Positions 10,941 to 62,000 are shown, counted from the stretch's first letter. The stretch is 62,000 nucleotides of DNA from Cristatella mucedo (GCA_009760855.2 WPIO01000037.1:2487501-2549500), one strand, 5' to 3'. Numbers and translations are program-made. The notes: generated by a model from the sequence alone, not told the origin.

Positions 10941-11974
10941 CGTCTCTTTCAAGTCACTTTTCCTCCTCTACACGGCGGACGGCGTCGTGGCCTGGGACGA
11001 AATAGCGGCTGCGGCCAGTACTGGGTGCAGCTTGGTGTCTCAACGCCCAATGCCTGCCGTCGCGTACAAAAGAACAGGTCGATAGAGCTACTCTGATGCA
11101 CGCCTAAAGAAGACGTGCGTCCAAAAACCGCGCCGCCTCTCTTCCGGCGGCGACCCTGCGGCAAGTTAGCACTGCGGCGGCCTCGCCTCGAACGCGCCCT
11201 AACGCGGCGGTTGGCCGTATCGCGGCGCACCCAGGGCGGAAGCGGCTTCTTCCTCTCGGCAGCCGCCCGGGCGCGCCTTCGTCGTCGCCGCCGCCGCCCC
11301 ATCCGGCGGCTCTTCGTTTCCGCGGGGTCTTCATTTCCTGCGCGAATGCCGTTCGCGAACGCCGTCTTACGGGCGCCGCCTTCCGCGAAGCGTACGAGCG
11401 CCTCCCCTCCCTCCCTCCCCCCCTCCCCCCCCCCCCTCCCTCCCTCCCTCCCTCCCTACCCCCCCCCCGGCGCACAAGCAATAGCGATGGACCGGCTGCC
11501 TCGCCCTGCGGCCGGACGGTCGCTGCTACGGAGCGTCGCGCGGCGGGCGGCGCAAGCTATAGCTCCTTGGCTTCGCCGTCGCGACCGGTCAGTCGACGTA
11601 ACCCGGGGTCGAGGGAAATGAGGCCCGCCGGCGTGGCACTCGCTCACCGGTGGGTGTGCGGCGGCAGCAGCGAGCCGGGGCAACGATCCGAGGCGGCGAG
11701 ACCGCCAGCGGGAGCTAGGTGCGCTGATCATGGGCACGTCTGAACGGTCTAAAAAGTCTGTTTGGCAGTAATTACGACAGTTCGCGATTTGAGGCAATGG
11801 CAGAGCGCAAGGGAAAGCGAAATGTCCAGAACGAAGCCCATCCTAAGAGTTTCATAGCGCTCGAGCAGCGACACATTCTCTTGAAGCCGGAACGCCGAAA
11901 TGGCGTGCAGAGCCTCTGAATACTAATACTCCTACTAATACATTTGTACAGCACTCTCAGAGAACTTAATCTCA

Positions 11975-12122
11975 TTCTCACCCCTAACCATGTTATTAAT
12001 GTTGTTAATCAAGCATGATATTACTCACCATTCAATCGTGTTTCCCTTTGCAGCAAATGTAAAGCGCCTAGAAAGAGATTGAGTTCTCCGAGGGCGCTTT
12101 ATCAAGTGCATTGTTATTATTA
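11975..12122 (+). mobile_element. L2/CR1-like LINE 3' UTR and tail
   Basis: From cacccctaaccatgttatta to the conserved end aaagcgcctagaaagagatt ... gggcgctttatcaagtgcat and a short ATT tail. Only the last about 150 bases of the element remain. Confidence 0.8.
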
Positions 12123-13140
12123 TTCTTGACACTTTAAAAATGCTGTAATGGAAGCATGATCGAATGGTTAGTGGTAAAATGCGCAATGTCAACGGGCATT
12201 ACATGGTTAGAGGTGACGTGCACAGTATCAGCATGCAAAATATGCTGCTTAATTGTAGCATGCACAGTGTCGGCACGCATGAGCACACAGATAGCGTCAC
12301 GCAAGGACTCACTAAATGACATCAGGTGCGCTTTTAGCTCCTTTTAAAATGCAGTCAGGTCAGGGGATGTCGTAAAGTGCAGTCCGGAGTGAGTTCCATG
12401 CTTTGGGAGCACACATACTAAAAGCACGGTCTCCGAAGGCTCCGAGGTTCGTACGAGGTATAGTTGAATAATTTGATTCAGAAAAGTGGGTGGTACAATG
12501 CCTATCCTGGTGGGAGATTAGTCCTGATAGGTAGGCTGAAGCCAAAGATTGAAGGGGCCTAAAAGTGAGTGGAAAACACTTTGAAGTCGATACCCTGCTT
12601 TATTTGGAGCCAGTGCAGGTCGGCGAGCACCTGTGTGATGTGGCAACTGCGACGCTCCGTACAGACAAGCCTAGCTGCAAAGTTTGCAATAACTGTAAGC
12701 ACATTTCAATTGTACATGTCAATAGACCAGCAAGTTGTGAGCTACATAAGTTGAAACGGGATGTCTACACTTCATGGACCAATTTAGATGCGCTATTCCT
12801 GTCTAAGTAAACCCGATTTTCTTTTAGTAATGCTATATGTTGTTAAAAGCAGACAGATTCGACTGTGAAGCTGATGCGGCTAATCTAATGAAAGGCCACT
12901 TTGGAAAAGGACACTTAGATGTCACGCATATGTAGATGTCACGCACGATGCACCAGGAGAAAGGATGGCAGAGCCGATTTGAGTGCTGAGCTTTCCAATT
13001 TCTGAGTCGCACTTGTTTAACCAATAACTAGGAAGCTGGTTTTAACGAGTAAGTCATTCAATTTGAGAAAGTTTGGTGCCATCCACGCGTTGATGTCAGC
13101 AATAAACGCAGCAAGAGAATTGAGAGACTCTCTAACGTAC
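12123..13140 (-). mobile_element. L2/CR1-like LINE, minus strand, decayed
   Basis: On the minus strand the stretch reads upstream coding (from about 13140), then AYLSGLISHQDRHCTTHFSE and GDRAFSMCAPKAWNSLR (12540-12370), then a 3' UTR with three repeats of an approximately 38-base unit (12150-12290). The frames are broken. It abuts the plus-strand copy tail-to-tail, so one element inserted into or beside the other. Confidence 0.75.
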
Positions 13141-13299
13141 AGTCCTCGTCCGGGGTCCGGCGATTTCTGAGAATATCGTCGTCTCAGTTGGGGCAGGCTG
13201 CCGCCTACTTCCCATACCGGAATCCGGATCGCTCGCTGCGAAGCGGATTTATGGAGGGTTTATCGCAAGTTTCGCTGACGACTTGCGGTCGCAAGCGAA

Positions 13300-14073
13300 T
13301 CATTCGTTGCTGCTGAAAATACCAGGATCGCAATCGGTCGCTGCAGGCAGAAGCCATCCCGTCCGGGTCGCTGCTGCCAATTCAGCCGGAAAATGGCCGC
13401 ACCGTACCGCGGCTGTGAAACGCGGCGGGGGCGGGTCGAGCTCGCGCCATGCGCCATGCGACCGCCGTCGAGCGGGCGCACTTTCTAGTAGCTCGGGGTT
13501 CGGGCGGCTCGCTATCGATCGCGTTCGCGCTCCCCATTCTGTTTCCGATTGCGTAATTTGTTTACTTTGCTGTCCATTACCACTGCCATTGTTGATACAC
13601 CGATAGCCCAGCGACAGCGACGCACTCCGCTCGGCTTCTGGCCGTAATAAGGCTGCTTTATATCGCCGCGAGTGAAGTGAGTCCGCAGGCTCACGCGGGA
13701 GGCATCGCGCTGAGCCGCCGACGCGCGGCCGGTCTGTGTAGCTCCCGCTTTGCGGCGGTAGGAACGCTCCGGTTTCCCCACGTGGTGGCGGGTGGGGGGG
13801 GGGCCGCGCGTGCGCGTCTGAGCCGCCCGAGTCGTAGTCCCAGTATCGTCGCTGCCGCTCACCTACGCCGAGCGGCCGGTACGGGACTGATGCCGCTTCC
13901 GTGAGGAGCGGCTTCCCGCGAGAGGCGCGTTGCTGGCCTGTTGCGCCCTGCTGGTCGCGCGCCCTGCTGGTCGGCCCCCCCCCCCCCCCCCCCGCTCCTG
14001 ACGAGGTGCTGCTGCCCGGCGCGCTAGTAGAGGGCGCTTTGCGCGCTCCGCCTCGCCGTCCGCGTTCGTTCAT
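13300..14073 (-). CDS. Candidate minus-strand ORF in CpG island, unknown
   Basis: A 257-codon frame from ATG at 14071-14073 to a stop at 13300. It opens with a Gly/Ser/Ala-rich stretch (about residues 10-35, partly encoded by the poly-C run). It then becomes more diverse, with RQRRYWDYDSGG near residue 75 and SLGYRCINNGSGNGQQSKQI in the second half. No domain, signal peptide or membrane segment is visible. It may be a chance frame, since GC-rich DNA has few stops. Its residue mix is less Arg-dominated than other frames in the islands, which is the only support. Confidence 0.2.
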   Translation of the reverse strand: MNERGRRGGARKAPSTSAPGSSTSSGAGGGGGGPTSRARDQQGATGQQRASRGKPLLTEAASVPYRPLGVGERQRRYWDYDSGGSDAHARPPPHPPPRGETGAFLPPQSGSYTDRPRVGGSARCLPREPADSLHSRRYKAALLRPEAERSASLSLGYRCINNGSGNGQQSKQITQSETEWGARTRSIASRPNPELLESAPARRRSHGAWRELDPPPPRFTAAVRCGHFPAELAAATRTGWLLPAATDCDPGIFSSNE

Positions 14074-14236
14074 CTCCGCCTGTCAGAGCTTCTGCGTCTT
14101 CCATCCGATGAGTCTCGGCGCGCGATCGCATACCGAAAGCTTCGACGACCGATGGGTCTTGGGCCTGCCTAGCGTGCCCGACCCGCGGTCTGACCAACCC
14201 GCGGTCGGCGAGCCGACAGTCCGGGCAGCCGCTAAA

Positions 14237-14335
14237 ATGAAATGGTTACGCGGTCGGGTCGCCGCTCGCACGTCCGGCCACCGGTTTCTGTTACTACCGC
14301 TTCTTCTGAGTGCACAGCAGCTGCTGCAGGCGTCG
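14237..14335 (+). CDS. Candidate signal-peptide first exon (option 1)
   Basis: ATG at 14237 has an A at -3 (gctaaaATGA). The frame reads MKWLRGRVAARTSGH and then a hydrophobic run FLLLPLLLSAQQLLQ, as in a signal peptide. A GT at 14334 (tc|gtgaag) would leave codon phase 2, which does not match the phase-1 acceptor of the WSC exon unless another exon intervenes. It is listed because it sits in the CpG island. Confidence 0.15.
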
Positions 14336-14339
14336 TGAA

Positions 14340-14850
14340 GCGGCCCTCATGAAATTCGCTCTTCCGTGGATGGGAGCTATTAGGCCACCTTAGTGGGAGA
14401 TTGTCTTGCTAGCTTTTTTTCCATTGTTGCTCTGTGCTAGCATGTGTCGTCCCTCTTTTTCGTCTTCTTCCTCACTCTCCAGTCTCTCTCATGCTCTTTC
14501 ATCTCGCTGCTTGTGAGTCGTTCTCATCTCCCATTGCCACAATGCTTTCTGCCTCATCTCCCGTCTCTGATCTCGAATCGCTTCCCTTTCGCTCATTCTT
14601 TTCGCCTCCCTATCCCTCTATACCTCTTGTCTCATCATCACACCCTTCTTGTCACCTCTCTCTCCCCCCCCCCGTCTGTCTGTCTGTCTGTCTCTCTGCC
14701 TGTCTCTCACCCCATTTCTCTCTTTTCCTCATCACCCCCTGGTCAGCACTCTTCTCGACACCCCATTTTTTCTCTCCCTCTTTCTGCGTTTTTTCTCCTC
14801 AGGTCGTCTCTCTCCACCCCTCCCCCTTTGTCTTTTTCCTATCTATACAA
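14340..14850. repeat. Pyrimidine-rich tract
   Basis: About 500 bases dominated by C and T on the plus strand (tctctc, ctgtctgtctgt at 14677-14700, poly-C at 14667). The Ser/Leu/Pro frames across it are composition artefacts. There is no gene. Confidence 0.7.
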
Positions 14851-14853
14851 AAA

Positions 14854-14934
14854 ATGAATTATGTATTTATTTTATCTGTCTTCTCTATGCATGTCTGGTC
14901 ACAAAGTCACTCGACGTCACGCGGGCTAAGTTCG
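14854..14934 (+). CDS. Candidate signal-peptide exon (option 2)
   Basis: ATG at 14854 (A at -3) opens MNYVFILSVFSMHVW, a plausible signal sequence. A reasonable donor (tcg|gtgggt) at 14935 leaves phase 0. That phase would join the mini-exon candidate at 15633-15669, whose exit phase 1 fits the WSC exon. Purely a splice-phase argument. Confidence 0.2.
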
Positions 14935-15055
14935 GTGGGTGCAAACGTGGTTGTTGCAGTCAATGCTGATGCGATTAATGCTGGGACCTCGTGCTAGGGG
15001 CTGACTGTAGTCGGGTCTCAGGCTTGCTGCTGCTGCTGCTGATTCGTAGGCAACC

Positions 15056-15127
15056 ATGGCTTCAGGGGCAATGGGAAGATCCAAGCATTGGCTGCTGTTG
15101 CTGGTGCTGCTGTTCTCAGCTACACTT
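15056..15127 (+). CDS. Candidate signal-peptide exon (option 3)
   Basis: The start context caaccATGG is near optimal, and the frame reads MASGAMGRSKHWLLLLVLLF followed by SATLVD and a stop. This is a textbook signal peptide: basic n-region, Leu/Val core, small residues at the likely cleavage point. The only in-frame GT after the core is ctt|gtcgac at 15128, a weak donor with phase 0. Of the three options it has the best peptide and the worst splice site. Confidence 0.25.
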
Positions 15128-15632
15128 GTCGACTGAGGCTCATAAGGCGGGGACTACATGAGGTGAAGGGAGGTACAGGCCTCCACAGATCCCAGTAAAT
15201 GATTATTGCTTGAAAATGGCTGTGTTGCAGTTGGTGGCACGGTCATCCAAGCCTGTGCTGCTGTTGCCCTAACGTAGGTAGGGTAGGTGCATTACGTGGG
15301 TAGGTCCTACCCACTCGGCATCCACAAGCCAAGTGTCACCTACCTCATACATTTTTTTGGTGGGGTAGAGAGCGATGCGTGATCGGTGCTTTAGGAATGT
15401 CGGCTTCATGCTAGACATTTGGCTGCAGTTTCGTTGTGTCTCACAGGAATGATGTGCTAAGCATATCCATGCTGCCAATGGATGGCATGTTAGGCAAGCG
15501 ATTCCCTACGTCAAGCGACCCGAAATGCTGGAGCAGCATGGTGCCGTATTTCTTACATTAGACTTCCTTTTTGTTTTACTGACGTTTCGGAGCAGCAAGC
15601 GTGAAATCTGCACTGTCCCGTTTTTGTTGCAG

Positions 15633-15669
15633 GCACACGCAGTGGAAGCGGACTTCAACTACAACACAG
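15633..15669 (+). CDS. Candidate 37-nt mini-exon before the WSC exon
   Basis: A strong acceptor (ccgtttttgttgcag) and an acceptable donor (cacag|gtagct) frame 37 bases. Read in phase 0 it gives AHAVEADFNYNT plus one base, and so enters the WSC exon in the required phase 1. It would supply a short mature N-terminus between signal peptide and WSC domain. Transcript evidence is needed to accept it. Confidence 0.25.
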
Positions 15670-15727
15670 GTAGCTCTTCTCTTTGCCATCGGCACTGTGC
15701 TCGTAATACTTAAGGGCTTAGCCGTAT

Positions 15728-15790
15728 ATGAAGTGCTTATCAAGAGATTTAGTTCTCTTCAAGTGCCAAAACAACTGTCTCACCATTATT
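15728..15790 (+). mobile_element. SINE A tail remnant
   Basis: tgaagtgcttatcaagagat ... agttctcttcaagtgcc resembles the SINE A 3' tail (tgaagtgcttgaatagagat). The head is not recognisable. Confidence 0.4.
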
Positions 15791-15799
15791 AGCCACAAC

Positions 15800-16310
15800 C
15801 GCTGTGCTTAAGTAGTACCCCAGCTGTGCCAAATAGTCTCGAATGCATCGACCTGCAGCCCCCACGTGTCATCAACCTACCGTCACGCGTCATATTGGAC
15901 GTCGTGTCCAACCAATTGGTTGCTTGCGTGGGTGCTTGATTGCAGCCCCGCTGGTTGGCTTGCTCTGCAATGCATAGCCGGTGAGGGTAATTCCAGCAAT
16001 CTTCTCTCTTTGGCCGAGCTGACCCAACAATCAATGATTGCACTTTTTTTCCGAGCTTGTCATTTGTGAGGATGAGCAGTTTGTTCTTAGCAAGACGAAG
16101 CCTTACTTCGGTGTGTCTACTCCTGTGCTGTCACTTGTCGGTCGATGGAAAGGAAAGTCGTGGGCAGGCAATCACTTCACCTGCTGCTGCTGACTGAGCT
16201 GATGTTGGTGTGTGCCCTAGCTGAGAAGCAACCCTGATGGCTGAGATGCTGATTTACTTTGGGTCCCTATGCGTTTGAGGCTATTGCAACCTGATGGCTG
16301 GCTGGCTGGC
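15800..16310. other. No gene seen
   Basis: Unremarkable sequence ending in a short GGCT repeat (16296-16315). No frame with a domain and no RNA gene. Confidence 0.5.
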
Positions 16311-16313
16311 TGG

Positions 16314-16492
16314 TGAGTCGTGATGGCTCGCACTAGGTGAGGCGGTTGCTTTTCACGACCTCGTCCCCGAGGTCGTGGGTTCGAATCCTGCGGTGGGAAA
16401 TCCTTTATTGCCACTGCAAGCGGTGGTGATAGCCGTCAAGGCTCTCCTGTCGCTATCCAAAAGAGGCTGTTTAATCAGCTAGTATTTTTTTT
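16314..16492 (+). mobile_element. SINE family B copy
   Basis: tRNA-like head with box B gtgggttcgaatcctgcggt, followed by the family body (ctttattgccactgcaagcg, gtgatagccgtcaaggctct, gaggctgtttaatcagcta). One of the better preserved copies. Confidence 0.85.
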
Positions 16493-16589
16493 GGTAGGCT
16501 GCATAGTTTCAATTGTCTTATGGTGGCATTCTTTTTTATGTTTGCCTATTGATTTTCGTAGCTGTCTTACTGCTCACACGTCACACTAC

Positions 16590-16760
16590 CGTGATAGCCC
16601 AGAAGGTGACTTGCTCGCACTCCACAACCGAGGAAGTGGGTTCACTTTCTGCAGTGAGCAATCCTCTATTGCCAGCTGCAAGTGTTTGTGATAGCCGTTA
16701 AGGCTCTTCTGCTGCTATACGAATGAGGTTGTTAAATAAGCTAATATTTATTATTTATTA
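16590..16760 (+). mobile_element. SINE family B copy
   Basis: Head gtgatagcccagaaggtgac, a degenerate box B (gtgggttcactttctgcagt), then the body and a TTTATTA-rich end. It lies about 100 bases after the previous copy, in the same orientation. Confidence 0.8.
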
Positions 16761-17038
16761 TTGCACTGCCTCTACCCCTCCCCCAGATTTACATTGCGTA
16801 GTTCTACTAGACTGTGCACTTGCAGTATGAAAAAACCGAAGGTAAATCTGCTGCACGCAGAATATCTGCCTGCAGCAGATACAAGCTAATTTGCATTGTA
16901 GCCCTGAGATTTTCATCCGATTTCATCCGATCGTGCTGTCATGCAGCGGTCACATAAGATTTTGTCGGTCGACGATGCTGTTGAACTCAATGAGTAAAGT
17001 CGAGTGCTGGCTTCACAAAGTTCCTTTAATTTTTAGAC

Positions 17039-17190
17039 CAGCAGTAAGGTGCTCTAACTTCTCGACCCAGTTCGTAGGTTTGAGTCCTGCTGTAAGCAAT
17101 ACAAATATGCTGGCAGCAAGCAGAGTGATAGCTGCTAAGGCTTTTCTGTCGCTATATACCGGTAAATGAGGTTGTTGAATAACATGACCT
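17039..17190 (+). mobile_element. SINE family B copy (diverged)
   Basis: agtaaggtgctctaacttct, then box B-like taggtttgagtcctgctgt and body words 'gtgatagctgctaaggc', 'tctgtcgctatata', 'gaggttgttgaataa'. Confidence 0.7.
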
Positions 17191-18460
17191 TTAACATACA
17201 CCGTAACCGTTGCAAAACATGTACATAACCTCTGTGGCTTTTTGGAGTCACAGAGTATATGCAGTATGTACAGACCTGGACCGAAAAATCTACTCACTCT
17301 GGGAATCAATGCAAATTTGAAACGTTGCCGAGTCTTATCAAATCAAAGGCAAAAATACTACCGGAAGGTAGGATTGATATGAGGAAGCAATAAGTGTAGC
17401 AAATTGTGCATGCTGCCACATTGGTTAACGTAGTATTTGCAAAACGCTTGCAAAATAAATTGTTAGGTGGTTTCAGATGGGTTCGGAAATAGTTTTGGTT
17501 TTCGAAGGATAGTTTTTGGTAGCACAATCTGAATCCACCGAAGTAAGGGTGTTTTGATGCACCAGATATTCCCTCTAGAAAAATGAATCTACGACTCTGT
17601 CTGACACTAGTTTGAGAGTGTTCAAGGTTTGAGACATCTGGTTGTTTGCATGCAAAGACTAGGCCAGACCTGGTTTGAGACTATGCAAGTAATTAATTGT
17701 GCAGTTATGAGCGAGACCTGTCAACTACGTTTCTCGATTAAAAAAAGAGCTGTAGGGCCGTATAAAACTGGTCTAGAAATCTTAGCAAGCACCTGAAATG
17801 CCAAAACCATGGTGATCTGAAGATGAGAAGGTAGCATAATCAAGTACATACATTAGGCAAAGTGAGGGTTTAGACCTAAGAAATAATTCAAAAAGTTCTT
17901 TATTTTCTCCTTCATCAGAAAACCTTGGTTTACAGTTTTTATTTTCCATCCCCTTTGATCGATTTCTTATACCTCTCCGAACCATATCAAGCCTGTTGTT
18001 GTCCATGGTCATAATAACATACTTCAAACTCGTGATGATTGCTGAAAGAATGTCCTACACCTTTCTTGGGATACGCTTTTGAGAATATGATACCTAGTTT
18101 ATCTAGTACATCTTACTTCGCATTGCTTCGACGGTACTAGAAAATAATATCCGTCGAGAGTGGCCTGAAAAAGCCAGAAACTGCCCCAGATGCTGCAAAC
18201 AAGGGTCGTTTCTCATGTTATCGCACCCGGTAAGAAAACCGAGGTGGTACCTTACACGGTTTTACAGATATTACTAACTCAATTAAATCTTACCGTCAGA
18301 TGAAAATTTGTTGGCCAGCAGTCGGTGAAACATTGAAATATCTGAGGTTAAATCTTGATCCCCAGGATGCGTGGATTTTTCGGGCTAGTATATAAATAAA
18401 GGAATAAATAAAAAAATATATACGTCTATACGTATGTGTGTACGTATATGCACACCGTAA
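17190..18460. other. No gene seen
   Basis: AT-rich DNA of about 1.3 kb without a domain-bearing frame, RNA gene or recognised repeat. Confidence 0.5.
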
Positions 18461-18463
18461 GCC

Positions 18464-18586
<123 letters not shown>

Positions 18587-18932
18587 GTAAATATATATGT
18601 ATACATATTTATATATACAAATGCCATCATAAGTTTGAGACCGGTCAAAATTACCTGGAAGTTTGTGGCTTTCTCTAGTAACTTGATCCTCATTACTGCT
18701 CATAGGAAGACAACTTTGCATGCACTTACAGCCATGGCCATGCTTAATCATGGCACGTTTGGCTATTCAATAAATAAATGACTTGGGCTTATAGGAAGTG
18801 GCTCAACCAGAATTTTTCATCAATCCCTGTGTGCTGGTTTGCAGAATTGCCACAATCCTTGTGCATAATTATTGGGTAATTTCTCGCGAGCATTGGCATA
18901 GAGCCTCGAATAAGACATCTTCGGAGATGTCG

Positions 18933-19110
18933 TGAGCCGTGATGGCACACTAGGTAAAGCAGTTGCTTTCACGACCTCGGTCCCGAGATCGTGGGTTCGA
19001 TTCCTGCGGTGGACGATCCTTTATTGCCACTGCAAGCGGTGGTGATAGACGTAAAGGCGTCGCTGTACAAAAAGAGGCTGTTAAATCAGCTAGGATTTAT
19101 TTATCTATGT
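18933..19110 (+). mobile_element. SINE family B copy
   Basis: gagccgtgatggcacactag head, box B gtgggttcgattcctgcggt, body and TTTATTTAT end. It is inserted at the edge of the Tc1-like fossil, so it is probably younger than that element. Confidence 0.85.
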
Positions 19111-19119
19111 TACGAAAAG

Positions 19120-19990
19120 TTACCGATCTTACACTCGCTCCAAGGCATTCCAAATGTTTTTGATGGGGCTCATATCAGGGTTCGTGCATAGCCATGGCAA
19201 TACATTCAGCTGAGGATCCAGTCCAAACATACTCTGACCGACCGACGTGTGCTGCATAGGATCATTAGACTGCTGCCATATAAATTCCAGCCCTCTCAGG
19301 GCCATTGCACTTGAAATATCGACATTTTTTTAACCATGCAAGTATTTATGCCGCTTAATAATGCCTTGCATGGGATGGAGAGCTGCTGTGCAACAGGCCC
19401 ATACCATCACAACTCCCGCTGCCGAAATTTACTTAGTTTTCTGAAGGCAGTCATCGGTAGCCTGCTTCCTTTGTTAATGTGCTACTTTGCATATGCTTTC
19501 CTACCAGTATTGAAAATGCTGAACTGTGGTTCATCAGACCACACAACTTTGCCTGTCAGCCCAAGTCGAGTGGACGTGGTTCCTAGTGCATTGTATGGAG
19601 CTTAGTTTTTGCTTTTTAGAAGGCAAATTTTAATGATGAACAATCCAGGAGAGTATACTTAGCTGGTGTAACCAATGCAGAATGGTTGATTCGCTCAGCT
19701 TAAGCCCTGTTGGAAGTTGAAATGTCCCCTGCAACAATTTTCACGGAGGCAAATATGCTCTTCAAGGCTCGAGTTTTTATGGCCCTGTTATCCCGATCGT
19801 TTGTCGGCTTAGGGCGACTACAGTGCTTCCCTGTTTCAATCCTACCGAGTTGCAACTACTTCTTAAAATTGTAGCATACACACAGCTGAGAAAATCTCAA
19901 AAAATCTCAAGCTCTTTTGCAAGTCGTTCGTTGTTGTAGTCTGAAAAGTGCACTCACCAAATTTGTATTTTTATGAAGGCAGAACTCCCC
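19120..19990 (-). pseudogene. Decayed Tc1/mariner-like transposase, minus strand
   Basis: Minus-strand frames, joined across breaks, recall Tc1 transposases. GRPKPTNDRDNRAIKTRAL (about 19750-19815) resembles the DNA-binding region. KVVWSDEPQFSIFNTGRKAY (about 19500-19560) carries the catalytic Asp of VLWSDE. VMVWACCTAALHP (about 19360-19410), LEFIWQQSNDPMQHTS (about 19250-19300; compare FIFQQDNDPKHTS) and NPDMSPIKNIWNAL (about 19130-19180; compare SPDLNPIENLW) follow in order. Stops and frameshifts show it is inactive. Terminal inverted repeats were not located with confidence. Confidence 0.8.
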
Positions 19991-19999
19991 TGTTTTGCT

Positions 20000-20760
20000 C
20001 ATCTGTCATCGTCATTGTTTGCTCGCTACTCTATCACCTCCACATTTGGTGGCAAAGTAAGTCACGTAAACTAAGTCCCCCAGGAAATATCTCTACGCAG
20101 ACAACAGCTCTTTAATGTTTGATGCTGGTGCCATTTTTACCTAGATCCACCAACACTGATTAGATGCCACTTTAAAGTTTTTTGTGTGCTTGAGGACGTT
20201 TATTTTCTTATCATTTGCTGCTCCTGCTTCTGAATGCAGTGAGAACTACTTCGTTAGTACAGATTGATATGGGAATTAGTACGGTATGCTGCGTCTGAGC
20301 CAGTCTTGTCAGAAGAGGTCTTAATTATAATTTTGCTTTTTCCAAAGCTCGGTTAAACTGTAGACAGCGCCGGTATATCGGTTAATGTATGTAATGCTGA
20401 GAAATAAGGAAAGCCGTCTTGTAGAATGTAGGCTTGGCGGCGAGCGAAGAGTTCTCTCCATCAAGCAAAATGCTGACGTAATGAGTGAGCGGAATTCCGG
20501 GCCGGTAGTGCAAGCTTGGTGTCTGCATATGGCAAGATGGCCACGCCTGACTACTTTCCAGCCTTTCGCAGGCCGCGAAGCTGTCTGATTTTTCTGAAAA
20601 GGGAAGAGCAGGACGTCTGTCAGCAGCCTCGTTTGCATAGCAGCGGCAACAGCAGCACCTAGCAGTAAAGAATTACCTGCTTCTGCAGCACTCCCAGCTG
20701 CTACCTGGGCTGTAAAAAGTGCGCTAGAACCTTGACCCTGGTCTGAGAGCAAGCGGCGCT
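20000..20760. other. No gene seen
   Basis: No domain-bearing frame. The best plus-strand frame (20385-20588) shows no family signal. Confidence 0.45.
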
Positions 20761-20761
20761 A

Positions 20762-20974
<213 letters not shown>

Positions 20975-21319
20975 GAGGCGACAGTCGAAACTTCGTAGGC
21001 TTCGTATTGGGGAGCGACTGCTCTGTTCTTCAGGCAAGTGGACGAGAGGACTGCTGCTGCTGCTGCTAGGCTGCTAGTTCTGTCTGCTCGTCTGATTGGA
21101 GTCCAGCATTAAGCTCGCGCTGCTGTTGCTGCTGCTGCTGTCGTGCCGAATGCTCGCCACCATTACTAGCAGAAGGAGCAGCAGCAGCAGCTCTTGTGGC
21201 AGGGGCAGCCGTTCGTGCTCGCCCGGCTGCAGTCCCCGCGCTCACACGTGCTATTGCGCTGGAAGCCTGAGTGCAGGCAGTGGCAAGCTCACGTCTGCAC
21301 CGCCACTGTGTGTTTGCAG

Positions 21320-61560
<40,241 letters not shown>

Positions 61561-62000
61561 GTAGGTGGCCTCTTTTATTCCCGACTTGTTTTGTAGTGCT
61601 ATGCTGTGGCTCGCGTCTCCCTTTTCAGCCTGTCAGTCATCCTAGCCGTCGGCTGCTCTCTGTGAATGCTCAATGGGCGACATCACTGCAGGCGACAAGC
61701 TTCATTGCAGCAGTGGCTGGATTCGTCACGTGGCTCGCCTGGTGGGCAGAAGGCGTGCTATGCCTCTACGCTTGGGAGACTGCTCCAGGCTCCCAGAGCT
61801 GCCGAAGGTCTAGTGACCCAGCATGCCTGACGTGTATTGGGGGCGCTCGGGCGTGTCACGTCACGTCCTGACGTGTATTGTGGGCAGGGGGCGTGTCACG
61901 TCTCGGTGGATGTTGGCGCCAAGCTGGGACACTTGCCTTTCGCTCCCTCTTCCAACGCTGCCACTACCACCTCCAGCCGCAAACCCACTGCTGCAAGGAT

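Larger units (their letters stand above)
9700..11700. promoter_or_regulatory. CpG-rich island(s)
   Basis: Two GC-rich patches, 9.72-10.27 and 10.95-11.70 kb, flank a more mixed stretch. The second contains a C-rich tract (about 11400-11468) with CCCT units. Long frames are mostly Arg-rich antisense artefacts. One frame with realistic composition is listed separately at 9897-10154. I see no RNA gene. Confidence 0.4.
13200..14340. promoter_or_regulatory. CpG-rich island, possible promoter of the downstream gene
   Basis: Dense CpG from about 13.2 to 14.34 kb, with G and C homopolymers at 13793-13803 and 13975-13993. It is the last such island before the large plus-strand gene. It contains a plus-strand ATG (14237) opening a signal-peptide-like frame and a divergent minus-strand 257-codon frame (14073 to 13300). 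A promoter role is inferred from composition and position only. Confidence 0.4.

Overview
This is eukaryotic DNA, almost certainly from an invertebrate animal. The evidence is one very large intron-rich gene with canonical GT-AG junctions and metazoan extracellular domains (WSC, PKD repeats, REJ), many L2/CR1-type LINE fragments, two tRNA-headed SINE families, Tc1- and Tigger-like DNA transposon fossils, and abundant di-, tri- and tetranucleotide microsatellites. I see no bacterial, viral or organellar gene. The species cannot be named from the sequence.

Positions 1 to about 21,000 look intergenic or upstream. They hold a hairpin with TA arms, a pogo/Tigger-like non-autonomous element (1434-2063), three GC- and CpG-rich islands (about 2.2-4.5, 9.7-11.7 and 13.2-14.3 kb) separated by repeat-rich DNA, LINE and SINE copies, a decayed Tc1/mariner transposase on the minus strand (about 19.1-20.0 kb), and two very long TA arrays. 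Most long open frames in the islands are low-complexity Arg/Ala/Pro frames that I do not accept. Three small candidates are listed at low confidence.

Positions 21,320 to 61,560 carry the plus-strand gene. I assembled 29 exons (5,963 nt, about 1,985 codons), and the codon phase agrees across every junction. The predicted protein runs WSC domain, a long series of diverged PKD (Ig-like) repeats interrupted by a Cys-rich segment, then a nearly complete REJ domain that reaches the right edge. This is the extracellular order of polycystin-1 family proteins. The GPS/GAIN, membrane, PLAT and channel parts expected in that family would lie beyond the window, and the signal-peptide exon lies upstream (candidates at 14854, 15056 and 14237).

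The introns are loaded with repeats: at least three L2-like LINE copies of substantial length on the plus strand (one keeps most of a reverse transcriptase), minus-strand copies, SINEs of both families, GA/CT/TA/ACTC arrays and homopolymer C or G runs. SINE family A shares its 3' tail with the LINE family, the signature of a SINE mobilised by a partner LINE.
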